Assembly (NCBI GenBank): GCA_937900485.1
Contig: CALCEL010000067.1
Span: 1-60,687 of the forward strand
DNA: 60,687 nt
From: an uncultured Prevotellaceae bacterium
GTDB lineage: Bacteria > Bacteroidota > Bacteroidia > Bacteroidales > Bacteroidaceae
Reading direction: 5' to 3'
Each line of letters opens with the position of its first letter. The stretch's first letter is position 1. Positions 52,448-60,687 of the stretch are shown here, in pieces. The position numbers and the translations under genes are program-made. The notes under the pieces are model-generated. The model had not been told where the DNA came from and ran no database searches. It was given only the letters and a program-made list of their open reading frames with translations.

Positions 52448-54658
52448 TTAGCTGATGGCTCCCCAGTTGATGTTGGTGTCTCTCATCTCCTTCAGTTTGC
52501 GCCATATCATTGTGTTTTGTCCGTTGTTCTCGTCCGGGTCTGTCGTGATGACCTTGTTGGCGGCGGCTCTGGCAAACGTGAGTATCTGACCGTCTCTCGC
52601 CAGATTGGCAATCTTCAGGTCGAATGCCATGCCGGACTGCTGAGTACCCTCCAGGTCGCCGGGTCCTCTTAGCTTGAGGTCTTCCTCTGCTATCTCGAAG
52701 CCGTCGGAGGAGTCAACCATTATCTGCACTCTCTTTCTCGTGGTCTCTGATATCTTGAAGTTAGTGACGAGCACGCAGTATGACTGGTCTGCTCCTCTTC
52801 CCACTCTGCCTCGCAGCTGATGGAGCTGGCTGAGTCCGAAGCGTTCGGCGTTCTCGATAATCATGACCGATGCGTTGGGCACGTTGACGCCCACCTCGAT
52901 GACTGTCGTGGCGACGAGTATCTGTGTCTGGCCGCTGGCGAACGCCTCCATCTCAATGTCTTTCTCGGCAGGCTTGAGCTTGCCGTGTACCTTACCCACC
53001 TTATATTCGGGAAAGGCCTTGCATATCTGTGTGTAGCCGTCCTCCAGATTTTTCATGTCGAGCGACTCTTGTCTCTTGCGCGCAGTAGGGGAGAGTACGT
53101 TGGAGCCGTCCTTGCCTTCGAAGGAGTAGTCGGCGTCGATTTGTGGCACGTATTTCTCTTTCTCTTGTATGAGTGGATAGACGATGTACACTTGCCTGCC
53201 TGTTTGCAGCTCATGTCTCATCATGTTGTAAATCTGTTCCCTGTGCGAGTCGAAACGGTGTATTGTCTTGATAGGTTTCCTTCCTGGCGGCAGCTCGTCA
53301 ATGACGCTCACGTCGAGGTCTCCGTAGAGGGTCATCGCCAGTGTGCGTGGGATTGGTGTGGCTGTCATCACCAGCACATGGGGTGACACCTCGTTTTTTC
53401 TCCACAGCTTGGCTCTCTGTGCCACACCGAAACGGTGCTGCTCGTCGATGATGACGAGTCCAAGACTGTTGAACACCACGTTGTCCTCGATGACGGCGTG
53501 TGTGCCCACCAGTATGTTTGTCTTGCCGCTTAGCAGGTCTTGCAAAACCATGTCACGTCTCTTTCCTTTGACGGAGCCTGTCAGCAGTTCCACGTTGACT
53601 TTCATATCCTTAAGAAAGCCTCTCAGCGTCTCCAGGTGCTGCTCGGCGAGAATCTCCGTAGGAGCCATGAGACAAGCCTGGTAGCCGTTGTCGACAGCTA
53701 TCAGTGCGCACATCAAGGCTACCAGCGTCTTGCCGCTGCCCACGTCACCCTGCACAAGCCTGTTCATCTGCTTGCCGCTTCTCATGTCAGAGCGTATCTC
53801 TTTTATCACTCTCTTCTGAGCGTTGGTGAGCGGGAAAGGCAAACAGTCTCTGTAGAATGTGTTGAAGGAGTCACCGACAATCCCGAACATCAGACCATGT
53901 GTGTTGTTTTGTCTTGTCTTGGCATATCTGAGTATGTTCATCTGTACGTAGAACAGCTCCTCAAACTTCAGCCTCAGTTGCGCCTTGCGTAACATGTCCG
54001 GAGACGATGGATAGTGTATGTTTCTTATTGCCTCGTCATAAGAGATGAGTCTGTACTCTTCGATGATGTATGACGGCAGTGTCTCTTCGAACGGTTCCTT
54101 CAGGAGCTTGAACATGTTGGCGGTGATTTTCGCCAATGCGCTGCTGTTCAGGAATCCTTTCTTCATCCTCTCGGATGTGTTGTATATAGGCTTGAAAGCG
54201 AATGAGGGCGTTGCCTCATACGTCATCCGCTCGTGTGTCGTACCGAAAAGTCCCGTCATCTCGTGAGTCGTGGTGTGTACGTTGTCCGGCGCATCCTCCA
54301 TCTCCGGATGCGTGATCTGTATCCTTGAGTTGAACAGGGTAGGTTTGCCAAACACGAGAATCGGCTTGCCGGGCTGTAGACTTTTTACTATGTATTTCAG
54401 TCCCTGGAACCAGACCAGGTCCACCACGCCTGTTCCGTCGGAGAAATGCGATATGAGTCTTTTTGTCCTTCCCGCACCTGCCTCTTCTGTTGACAGTATC
54501 CTTCCCACGAGCTGCACATACGGCATATTTCCGTCAATCTCGTTTATCTTGTGAATACGGCTCTTGTCGATGTATTTATATGGATAATACACCAAGAGCT
54601 GTCTCAGTGTCTTGATACCGAGTTCCTTATTCAGCAGAGCCGCTTTGACGGGACCCAC
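52448..54658 (-). CDS. recG: ATP-dependent DNA helicase RecG
   Basis: Remodels stalled forks and Holliday junctions in the cytoplasm. At least 736 residues: wedge OB domain (about 45-150), Walker A GDVGSGKTLVAL, the DExH-type box IIDEQHRFG, and C-terminal motifs MIIENAERFGLSQLHQLRGRVGRG. The coordinates use the first standard start, GTG at 54658. The family N-terminus, however, continues 13 codons upstream as INNLDFDIKYIQG before VGP, with no ATG, GTG or TTG in that stretch; the first codon there is ATC at 54697. Either a non-standard start, a mutated ATG, or the GTG is used. dnaG stops 46 bp before this GTG, and only 7 bp before the ATC. Confidence 0.94.
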   Translation of the reverse strand: MGPVKAALLNKELGIKTLRQLLVYYPYKYIDKSRIHKINEIDGNMPYVQLVGRILSTEEAGAGRTKRLISHFSDGTGVVDLVWFQGLKYIVKSLQPGKPILVFGKPTLFNSRIQITHPEMEDAPDNVHTTTHEMTGLFGTTHERMTYEATPSFAFKPIYNTSERMKKGFLNSSALAKITANMFKLLKEPFEETLPSYIIEEYRLISYDEAIRNIHYPSSPDMLRKAQLRLKFEELFYVQMNILRYAKTRQNNTHGLMFGIVGDSFNTFYRDCLPFPLTNAQKRVIKEIRSDMRSGKQMNRLVQGDVGSGKTLVALMCALIAVDNGYQACLMAPTEILAEQHLETLRGFLKDMKVNVELLTGSVKGKRRDMVLQDLLSGKTNILVGTHAVIEDNVVFNSLGLVIIDEQHRFGVAQRAKLWRKNEVSPHVLVMTATPIPRTLAMTLYGDLDVSVIDELPPGRKPIKTIHRFDSHREQIYNMMRHELQTGRQVYIVYPLIQEKEKYVPQIDADYSFEGKDGSNVLSPTARKRQESLDMKNLEDGYTQICKAFPEYKVGKVHGKLKPAEKDIEMEAFASGQTQILVATTVIEVGVNVPNASVMIIENAERFGLSQLHQLRGRVGRGADQSYCVLVTNFKISETTRKRVQIMVDSSDGFEIAEEDLKLRGPGDLEGTQQSGMAFDLKIANLARDGQILTFARAAANKVITTDPDENNGQNTMIWRKLKEMRDTNINWGAIS

Positions 54659-54704
54659 TCCCTGAATATATTTTATGTCGAAGTCTAAGTTGTTGATAGG
54701 ACTA

Positions 54705-56852
54705 TTATTTTAAGAGTACACGCTCGCCCAGCTCTTTGGCTAGTCCTCGTCGCATATTGCTTAATTCCATTATTCGCTGTAAGATTTGTTTGCAAGCCTC
54801 GTCGTCATTGGATATCTCTGGCGAGGTGAGGCTCATCTTACATTGTTTAAGCTCAGTCTCTATGCACGCGAATTTGTAGTCATAGATGATGTGCTCTATC
54901 TGGCTCGGTGCCATTTCCTGTGCCGGCGTCACCTGCTCCATGTCTTTACTGCTCAGCTGATATCTGTCACTGAGCAGATTGACGGCTTCCCTGCTTATGT
55001 CCTCATCGGGTGAGTAGGTGAGATAACGGCTTGGACTGAATCCTTCATCGTTCTGGTGTTCGAACACCTCATTCAGCATCTTGGTGTAGATTGGTGTGCG
55101 GAAATGTAGGTCTCCGAGCTCCATCTGCTGTCTGACGAACTCAATCATGCTTACTTCAATTATGTTATCGTCATCATCGTTCATCTTGACCTTATCAGCT
55201 CCATATCGTATGATGATACGCATTATCAGACGCTCCAGACCCTCAAACTTCCTGTCCTCTGCCGTCTGCCTTCGCATGTTGAGCACATCCTCGACGGCGG
55301 GTGTCTTTATCGTATGTTGTGTGTCCGTCGTGTTTGTCTCGCCGGTTATCGGGGCTTGTCTGTCGGTTACGTCCGCAGTGTCTTGAGGTAGTGTGCGCTG
55401 CTCTTCTTTTTGCGTTTCTTGTGTGTCGTCGTTCTCGCCGTTAGGTTTGGTTGCCTCTTTTTGTGCGAGATATCTGGCGCGTTCCCTTGCCCTCTCAGCC
55501 TCTTTTCGTACCTCTTCCAGTGCGGCAGCCCTGTCCTTCTGTGTCTGTCGCAGCAGCACGGCCTCGTCGATTTGCAGCATCTCTGAGCACTCGTGTATGT
55601 ACGTCGAGCGAACAATCTCCTCTGGTATGACCGATATGCTCTTGACTATGTCTTTGGTCAGGTTGGCCTTTTTGATTGGGTCGTGTCCTGCGTCATCGAG
55701 CAGCAGGTTTGTCTTAAATATTATGAAGTCGGTCTGATGTCTGTTGATGTAGTCCTTGAACTCCGTCGAGTTGTGCTTGCGGGCGAAGCTGTCCGGGTCG
55801 TCTCCGTCGGGAAACAACAGAATCTTCACGTTCATGCCCTCTGCGAGGAGCATGTCCGTTCCTCGCAGCGCCGCGTGTATCCCCGCAGCGTCGCCGTCGT
55901 ACAGCAGTACTATGTTGTTGGTGTATCTGTGGAGCAGTCTTATCTGTTCCTGAGTGAGTGCCGTTCCAGAGTTCGCCACCACGTTCTCTATACCGCACTG
56001 GTGCATGGATATCACGTCCGTATATCCTTCCACCATGTACACGCAGTCTTCCTTGGCGATTTGTTTTTTAGCCTGGAAGATTCCGTAAAGCTCCCTTGCC
56101 TTGCTGTATATCTCCGACTCAGGTGAGTTGACGTATTTCTGTGACACGCCTTTTGTACGTGAGTCGAGCACTCGTCCTCCGAATGCCACCACTTTTCCGC
56201 TCACGTTGAACCAAGGAAACATCACGCGCCCTCTGAAGCGGTCATTTATCTTGCCGTCATCCTTACGGTAGCACAGTCCGGTCTTGACGAGATACTCGTC
56301 TTTGTATCCGTCCTTTTTCGCCTTCTCCTGTATACCGTCCCATCTGTCTAAAGAGAATCCGAGGCGGAATCGTTCAATGATGTCATCACGGAATCCTCTG
56401 CTTCGGAAATACGCGAGTCCCAAAGCTCGTCCGTCGCTGTCGTTTTTCAGGTTCTCGTAGAACTGTTTGCTCGCCCATTCGTTGATGGCGAACATGCTTT
56501 CCCTCTCGTTTATTGACTGCCTTTGTTCTGGAGTCAGTTCCTTGTCCTCAATCTCAATGCCCTGTTTCTTCGCTAAAAACCTTAGTGCCTCGTAATAGGT
56601 GAGCTGTTCAATCTGCATTATGAAATGGACAGCGTTGCCACCCACGCCGCAGCTGAAGCACTTACATATTCCTTTCGACGCAGACACCATGAATGAAGGT
56701 GTCTTGTCGTCATGGAAAGGGCACAGACCTTTGTAGTTCGCCCCCGAGCGTCGTAGTGTGACATACTCGGAGACCACGTCCACGATGTTGGCGGAGTCTA
56801 TAATTCTATCTATGGTGGCTTGAGGTATCAAATCTGTAGTCTTTATAGCCAA
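54705..56852 (-). CDS. dnaG: DNA primase DnaG
   Basis: 715 residues from the TTG at 56852. It makes RNA primers for replication. The zinc-binding domain has Cys44-His47-Cys65-Cys68 (CPFHDDKTPSF ... CKCFSCGVGG). The core has the Toprim segment VYMVEGYTDVISMH and ANSGTALTQEQ. A long charged linker rich in Lys, Glu and Arg (about 430-530) leads to a C-terminal helicase-binding-type domain. No ATG exists near the start. An in-frame ATT at 56861 stands 8 bases after AAGGAG (56875-56870), a far better placed ribosome site than for the TTG (17 bases). An upstream stop at 56867 rules out anything longer. recG follows. Confidence 0.95.
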   Translation of the reverse strand: MAIKTTDLIPQATIDRIIDSANIVDVVSEYVTLRRSGANYKGLCPFHDDKTPSFMVSASKGICKCFSCGVGGNAVHFIMQIEQLTYYEALRFLAKKQGIEIEDKELTPEQRQSINERESMFAINEWASKQFYENLKNDSDGRALGLAYFRSRGFRDDIIERFRLGFSLDRWDGIQEKAKKDGYKDEYLVKTGLCYRKDDGKINDRFRGRVMFPWFNVSGKVVAFGGRVLDSRTKGVSQKYVNSPESEIYSKARELYGIFQAKKQIAKEDCVYMVEGYTDVISMHQCGIENVVANSGTALTQEQIRLLHRYTNNIVLLYDGDAAGIHAALRGTDMLLAEGMNVKILLFPDGDDPDSFARKHNSTEFKDYINRHQTDFIIFKTNLLLDDAGHDPIKKANLTKDIVKSISVIPEEIVRSTYIHECSEMLQIDEAVLLRQTQKDRAAALEEVRKEAERARERARYLAQKEATKPNGENDDTQETQKEEQRTLPQDTADVTDRQAPITGETNTTDTQHTIKTPAVEDVLNMRRQTAEDRKFEGLERLIMRIIIRYGADKVKMNDDDDNIIEVSMIEFVRQQMELGDLHFRTPIYTKMLNEVFEHQNDEGFSPSRYLTYSPDEDISREAVNLLSDRYQLSSKDMEQVTPAQEMAPSQIEHIIYDYKFACIETELKQCKMSLTSPEISNDDEACKQILQRIMELSNMRRGLAKELGERVLLK

Positions 56853-57024
56853 GGTGTTAATCGTTTATTCTCCTTGACATGGTGTGATTTGTCTTACGGG
56901 TACGTCGTCCGTACTCGTCAGTCATGGTTTGTCAGTTATCAGTTCCTGTCGTCTCATCTCGCCGTCGTTGCGTTGTCTTCGACATGTGTTGGCGAGTGTG
57001 ACAGTGTCTGTATGTCTTGTCTGC

Positions 57025-57507
57025 TTAGTTAGGCAGGTAGATGAATATCTCAGACTCCACCACCATGGCGTCCTTGCCGTATCCGGCCTCTTTGATTTTG
57101 TCGAGATACTCCTTAGCCTCGTCTCTTGTGGCGAAGTCGCCGACACGGCATCTCCAGTGTGGTGACTTGTAAGAGACATAGTAGTCGAGTTCGTTGAAGC
57201 TATGGTTGATGGAAGATCCGATGCGTTGTGCCTTGGTCTGGTCAGCCTTGCTTGAAGCGCCGAAGTACACTTGTATTCTGAACCCTCTCACCTTGGTTTT
57301 CTTTCCTGTTTTGTCAGTCAGTGTTGTCTCGTCGAAGGAAAGAGAAGAGGTGTTCGTACCGTCAATAATGCTCGTCAGCCTCTGGTCTTGGTGCAATGTG
57401 ACTGTTCCTTTGGTAGGGGTGGTCAGTTTCTGTGAGAAACTTTGTGCGTCGAGAGCAGAGAATGCGGCTTGTGCTATGATTAGTATGAGTAGAAGTGATT
57501 TGCGCAT
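57025..57507 (-). CDS. SPOR domain protein
   Basis: 160 residues with a signal peptide (about 1-21, ending LDAQ). The C-terminal SPOR domain (about 85-158) shows GFRIQVYFGA at its first strand and WRCRVGDFATRDEAKEYLDKIK at the second half. SPOR domains bind glycan strands of septal peptidoglycan that lack peptide stems. It lies between tpiA and dnaG; the 172 bp to dnaG (56853-57024) contain no feature I can name besides the AAGGAG before dnaG. Probably a periplasmic envelope protein. Confidence 0.88.
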   Translation of the reverse strand: MRKSLLLILIIAQAAFSALDAQSFSQKLTTPTKGTVTLHQDQRLTSIIDGTNTSSLSFDETTLTDKTGKKTKVRGFRIQVYFGASSKADQTKAQRIGSSINHSFNELDYYVSYKSPHWRCRVGDFATRDEAKEYLDKIKEAGYGKDAMVVESEIFIYLPN

Positions 57508-57529
57508 AATTTTCTTGTTTTAGGAAGAT

Positions 57530-57555
57530 GAGCAAGGAACATGCGTTCCTTGCTC
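57530..57555 (-). terminator. Perfect hairpin between tpiA and the SPOR gene
   Basis: GAGCAAGGAAC (57530-57540), loop ATGC, GTTCCTTGCTC (57545-57555): an 11 bp stem without mismatch, 54 bp beyond the tpiA stop and 22 bp before the SPOR start. No T run follows on the minus strand. It may be a processing or partial termination site. Confidence 0.55.
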
Positions 57556-57609
57556 TTGTCTTTTGTTGTGACATGGCTTCCGCAGTTGTCATGTCTTCTT
57601 ACGTCTGTA

Positions 57610-58368
57610 TTATTTCCAAGCGTCGATGATACCCTTGAAGTCTGCGACCTTGAGGGAAGCGCCACCGATGAGTCCACCGTCGATGTCTGGCTTAGCGAAG
57701 AGCTCTGGAGCGTTAGAAGCCTTGCAAGAGCCACCGTAGAGGATTGAAGTGTTGTCAGCCACAGCCTTGCCGTACTTGTCAGCGATGACAGAGCGGATGT
57801 AAGCGTGGATTTCCTCAGCCTGGTCAGCAGTAGCTGTCTTACCTGTACCGATAGCCCAGATTGGCTCGTATGCGATAACGACGTTAGCGAACTGCTCCGC
57901 TGTGAGGTGGAATACGGAACCCTCGAGCTCAGCCTTTACGACTGCGTTCTGCTCGTTAGCCTCACGCTGTGCGAGTGACTCACCGATGCAGAAGAGAATC
58001 TTGAGGCCGTTAGCGAGAGCGAGGTCTACCTTCTCCTTGAGAATCTCTGGAGTCTCATTGTAGTACTCGCGACGCTCAGAGTGACCGAGGATCACGTACT
58101 CAGCACCTGTTGACTTTACCATCTCTGCAGACACCTCACCAGTGTATGCGCCTGAAGCCTTGTCAGCGCAGTTCTCAGCACCGAGGTTGATAACGTTATG
58201 GTTGATTATCTCAGACACCTTTGCGAGGTGGATGAATGGTGTGCAGATGATCACATCACAGTTAGGCTTGTCAGCAGCGAGTGCCTCGTTGAGGCCCTGT
58301 GCGAGTTCGATACCCTCCTGGAGATTCTTATTCATCTTCCAGTTACCAGCAACAATTTTCTTTGCCAT
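57610..58368 (-). CDS. tpiA: Triosephosphate isomerase
   Basis: 252 residues, normal length. It interconverts dihydroxyacetone phosphate and glyceraldehyde 3-phosphate in glycolysis. Active-site residues Lys11 (GNWKMNK), His96 (LGHSERR) and Glu168 (AYEPIWAIGTG, followed by the lid loop) are all present. The C-terminal phosphate-binding segments LYGGSCK and GGLIGGASL are intact. It follows the DoxX-like gene after 64 bp. Confidence 0.99.
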   Translation of the reverse strand: MAKKIVAGNWKMNKNLQEGIELAQGLNEALAADKPNCDVIICTPFIHLAKVSEIINHNVINLGAENCADKASGAYTGEVSAEMVKSTGAEYVILGHSERREYYNETPEILKEKVDLALANGLKILFCIGESLAQREANEQNAVVKAELEGSVFHLTAEQFANVVIAYEPIWAIGTGKTATADQAEEIHAYIRSVIADKYGKAVADNTSILYGGSCKASNAPELFAKPDIDGGLIGGASLKVADFKGIIDAWK

Positions 58369-58432
58369 TTCTTTAAATTTTTAATTGTTAAACGAAAATA
58401 TTTTGTGTTATCTGTCTTTACTTTGTCTGACA

Positions 58433-59815
58433 TCATGTTCGGTGTCTTTTATTGTTCTCATGTCCGCCGGAGATTTTCTTTTCTATGTCCTCCAGTTTCA
58501 GATGTCGGTCGATGTCATCGAGATTCAGTTCTTTGGTCTTTCTCTTCATCTCTCTGTAGAAACGCCATCCGATGAACAGTCTGTCTATGATGGTCAGTAT
58601 GAGCAATGGTCCAATGAACATGAAGAACATGACGCTCATCTTTTTCCTTGTGCTGTTCTCCCTCATCTTCCCAAGCTCAAGTTTCTCCAGTCTGTCTGTC
58701 AGCGTATATTCGTCCGGCAGATTGTTGTTGCTCCACTTGTGGATTATCACTCCGTCTTTGAGCAGGACCAGTCCCGGTGAGGAGCGTACGAAAGTCTTCA
58801 GCTCCCTCTCGTCCGAGAAATAAAAGTCGTATTCCGCTCCGGTATGCTCACTCCAGTATGTCTGCGCTTTCTCCTCCTCTGAGCCAGTGAGACAGTAGAA
58901 GTCATATCCGTTCTCGAGGGAGTAGTCGTATATCTCGTTTATGAGATCTATACTTTCCTCGTCGGCGTTTGTCAGGTCGGGTATGGACAGCAGGAACGTG
59001 TATCCGTTCTTGGTGAATATCTCCCTCGTCAGGTCGTATCCGTCTTTGTCCGTGATGAAGAGCGCCCCTTTGGTCATGTCCTCGCCGCCAGTCCTCTCTC
59101 TTCTTGTCTCGACGTATGTCCACGTGCTGTCCGGGTCCTCGTCGTCTATGTCAATCTCCATAGTCTCTCCGTTTCTCTCGTACACGATCTTGACATCGAA
59201 CTGTTGTCTGTCCTGTGAGTCGTAGAGAGCCTTCATGTCCGTTCCCGTCTTATATGGTGAGAAGTCGAAAGTTGGCAGGTTGACCACGTTGTATATGGCG
59301 ACTGCTGGAAGGAAGAGCATGCTTATTGTTGATATCAGCCATTTTGAGTTGTCGCTTACGAACTCGATTAGTCTGTAGTGCCATTTCGTGATTACCATGG
59401 CTGCAGCCAGCAGTATGATGTTTTTTGCCAGAGTCTGTCCGTTTGTCAGTATTATGGCGTCTCCGAAGCATCCGCAGTCGCTGATGGGATTGAAGATGAA
59501 GAGGTATAGTGTGATGAGAGTCATGACAGACAGAAACGCTGTCGTCAGTCTCGCTGTCGGACGTCTGCTTATTCCGAAGAGCAGTGACACGCCTATCGTG
59601 AACTCTGTGAATGCCAGTGCTATGGACGCTGTGAGAAGCGCCAGCCTCGGCATGTCCGGGGCGTTGACGGCAGTCAAGTAGTCCTGTATCTTATAGACTG
59701 TGCCGTACGGATCGTTCGCCTTGACAAATCCTGATAAGATGAATGTCAGGGCAAGCAGCAGCCTGCATCCGTTGACGAGCAGTCCCGTGACGAGTTTCTT
59801 ATTTCTCACTCTCAT
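58433..59815 (-). CDS. DoxX-like membrane protein with thioredoxin-like domain (BT_3928-type)
   Basis: 460 residues. The N-terminal DoxX/MauE-type region (about 1-165) has four membrane segments and the motif NPISDCGCFGDAI. A further segment is at about 160-180. A periplasmic region (about 190-390) ends in a thioredoxin-like fold (FLLSIPDLTNADEES ... SSPGLVLLKDGVIIHKW) that has no CxxC pair. A last membrane helix (about 395-415) and a charged cytoplasmic tail follow. MauE-like proteins relate to disulfide transfer, but the lack of CxxC makes redox chemistry here uncertain. It overlaps the upstream DUF1599 gene by 17 bp, so the two are coupled. Confidence 0.85.
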   Translation of the reverse strand: MRVRNKKLVTGLLVNGCRLLLALTFILSGFVKANDPYGTVYKIQDYLTAVNAPDMPRLALLTASIALAFTEFTIGVSLLFGISRRPTARLTTAFLSVMTLITLYLFIFNPISDCGCFGDAIILTNGQTLAKNIILLAAAMVITKWHYRLIEFVSDNSKWLISTISMLFLPAVAIYNVVNLPTFDFSPYKTGTDMKALYDSQDRQQFDVKIVYERNGETMEIDIDDEDPDSTWTYVETRRERTGGEDMTKGALFITDKDGYDLTREIFTKNGYTFLLSIPDLTNADEESIDLINEIYDYSLENGYDFYCLTGSEEEKAQTYWSEHTGAEYDFYFSDERELKTFVRSSPGLVLLKDGVIIHKWSNNNLPDEYTLTDRLEKLELGKMRENSTRKKMSVMFFMFIGPLLILTIIDRLFIGWRFYREMKRKTKELNLDDIDRHLKLEDIEKKISGGHENNKRHRT

Positions 59816-60350
59816 TCGCTTCTGTCAGTTTAATGATGGCGAAGACAGAATAGTTGATCATGTCGAGATAGTTGGCGTCAATGCCCTCGGATATCAAGGT
59901 GTTTCCGTTGTTGCCTTCTATCTGTTTAGTACGGAACAGCTTCATCAGTATGAGGTCTGTGTATGAACTCACGCGCATAGAGCGCCAGGCCTCGTCGTAG
60001 TCGTGGTTTTTTCTCAGCATGAGCTCGAGTGCGGCCTGTGCGTGTTTGTCGTATTCCGCCAGTGCCTGCTCCGCGGTCATGTCTTCGGTGTCGGCATATC
60101 CTCTCTCCAGTTGTATCAGTCCGACGATGCCGTAGTTTACTATAGCCTGGAACTCAGGAAACACTCCCTCACCGACAAGTGAGACTCCTTTGGTCTCTAA
60201 GCTTCGTATGCGGTTTGCCTTGATGAATATCTGATCTGTCACGGATGGAGATCTCATAATCCTCCATGCCGCTCCGTAGTCTTTCAGTTTCTTTGAGAAA
60301 ATCTCACGACAGCCTTCCATTGCTGTCTTGAATTGTTTTTGCGTGTCCAT
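59799..60350 (-). CDS. DUF1599 (nucleotide-modification-associated) protein with two tandem repeats
   Basis: 183 residues from MDTQKQF; the frame is open to 60377 but the extra residues are not family-like. It consists of two copies of one module. Copy 1 (about 7-82) has KLKDYGAAWRIMR, TDQIFIKANRI and FQAIVNYGIVGLIQL. Copy 2 (about 101-176) has KNHDYDEAWRSMR, TDLILMKLFRT and YLDMINYSVFAIIKL. The K/DY-W-R pattern repeats at the same spacing. The family has been linked by others to nucleotide modification from gene context; no activity is established that I know of. It is the first gene of a run with the DoxX-like gene and tpiA. Confidence 0.87.
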   Translation of the reverse strand: MDTQKQFKTAMEGCREIFSKKLKDYGAAWRIMRSPSVTDQIFIKANRIRSLETKGVSLVGEGVFPEFQAIVNYGIVGLIQLERGYADTEDMTAEQALAEYDKHAQAALELMLRKNHDYDEAWRSMRVSSYTDLILMKLFRTKQIEGNNGNTLISEGIDANYLDMINYSVFAIIKLTEANESEK

Positions 60351-60396
60351 TGTCTTTTGTGACTGTTTGTTATACACTCATTTCGCTACGTGGCGA

Positions 60397-60404
60397 CAAA
60401 GTTA
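60397..60404 (-). promoter_or_regulatory. Candidate -7 box for the DUF1599 gene
   Basis: On the minus strand TAACTTTG, a full match to TAnnTTTG, 46 bases before the ATG at 60350. I found no good TTTG at the usual distance upstream, so the call rests on one box. The remaining bases to the end of the window (60405-60687) hold no gene or structure I can support. Confidence 0.45.
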
Positions 60405-60687
60405 GTAATTTTTGCGGAGATTGTGTCACGTAACATTCTAATAATCTTCTGACGCCTCCCAAATTCTGTCCTTTTCGTCTCCTCGCCATTCGTTTGTATG
60501 TGTGCTTGCGGACGGGCTGCGGACTGGTAGCATGGGTTGTGGACTGTCAATGAACAGTCATGCGGGGTGACTAAGTGGCTTTGCTGTCGACTCCCGTCTG
60601 AAGATAAAACGCCACGTATGTAGTTTTTCATTTATTACTGTCCGCTAAACACGACCTATCCATGCCCAACCTCTTTATTACCAGTGG

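Noticed and set aside
60386..60631. 81-codon minus-strand frame near the right end
   Set aside because: No family features, and it covers the candidate promoter of the DUF1599 gene.

Overview
The window reads as a chromosome segment of a Bacteroidota organism, most likely Bacteroidales and close to Prevotella. The evidence is the S10-spc-alpha ribosomal gene order following fusA directly, zinc-free S14 and L36, SusC/SusD pairs, BACON-domain glycosidases, a hybrid two-component regulator, BspA-type leucine-rich repeats, and several promoters of the Bacteroidota type (TTTG, 19-21 bp, TAnnTTTG).

Bases 1-15.8 kb hold the end of fusA and one long block of translation genes: rpsJ through rpsD, rpoA and rplQ, with secY, map and infA embedded. 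It ends at a strong terminator at 15.78 kb. rpmD and rpmJ are present although they are under 60 codons. Structured spacers before rpsH and before rpsD are candidate ribosomal-protein feedback sites.

Bases 15.8-18.8 kb hold an orphan secreted GH43 enzyme with its own terminator. A 1.2 kb gene-free stretch follows. It carries copy 1 of a 332 bp element with nested inverted repeats, a 17 bp palindrome, a 14 bp tandem duplication, and a promoter overlapped by two direct repeats 20 bp apart.

Bases 19.9-37.5 kb form one tightly packed seven-gene operon: FAS1 lipoprotein, SusC, SusD, FAS1 lipoprotein, FAS1 lipoprotein, SusC, SusD. It contains no glycosidase, sulfatase, peptidase or regulator. It looks like an outer-membrane capture and import machine with two TonB-dependent transporters and three fasciclin-domain surface lipoproteins. 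This is the best candidate for a little-described system here.

Bases 37.5-50.8 kb hold a YpfJ-type metalloprotease, copy 2 of the 332 bp element, a GH5 lipoprotein with two BACON domains, a small DUF4878-type lipoprotein, a YiiX-type amidase lipoprotein, a hybrid two-component regulator, and a two-gene unit. That unit encodes a secreted beta-rich protein and a lipoprotein that joins a fimbrillin-like region to a PI-PLC-type catalytic domain.

Bases 50.9-60.4 kb are on the minus strand. They hold a DUF1599 protein made of two tandem repeats, a DoxX-like membrane protein, tpiA, a SPOR protein, dnaG, recG and a BspA-like LRR protein. dnaG and recG both lack an ATG in the expected place. No tRNA, rRNA, CRISPR array or transposase gene was found.
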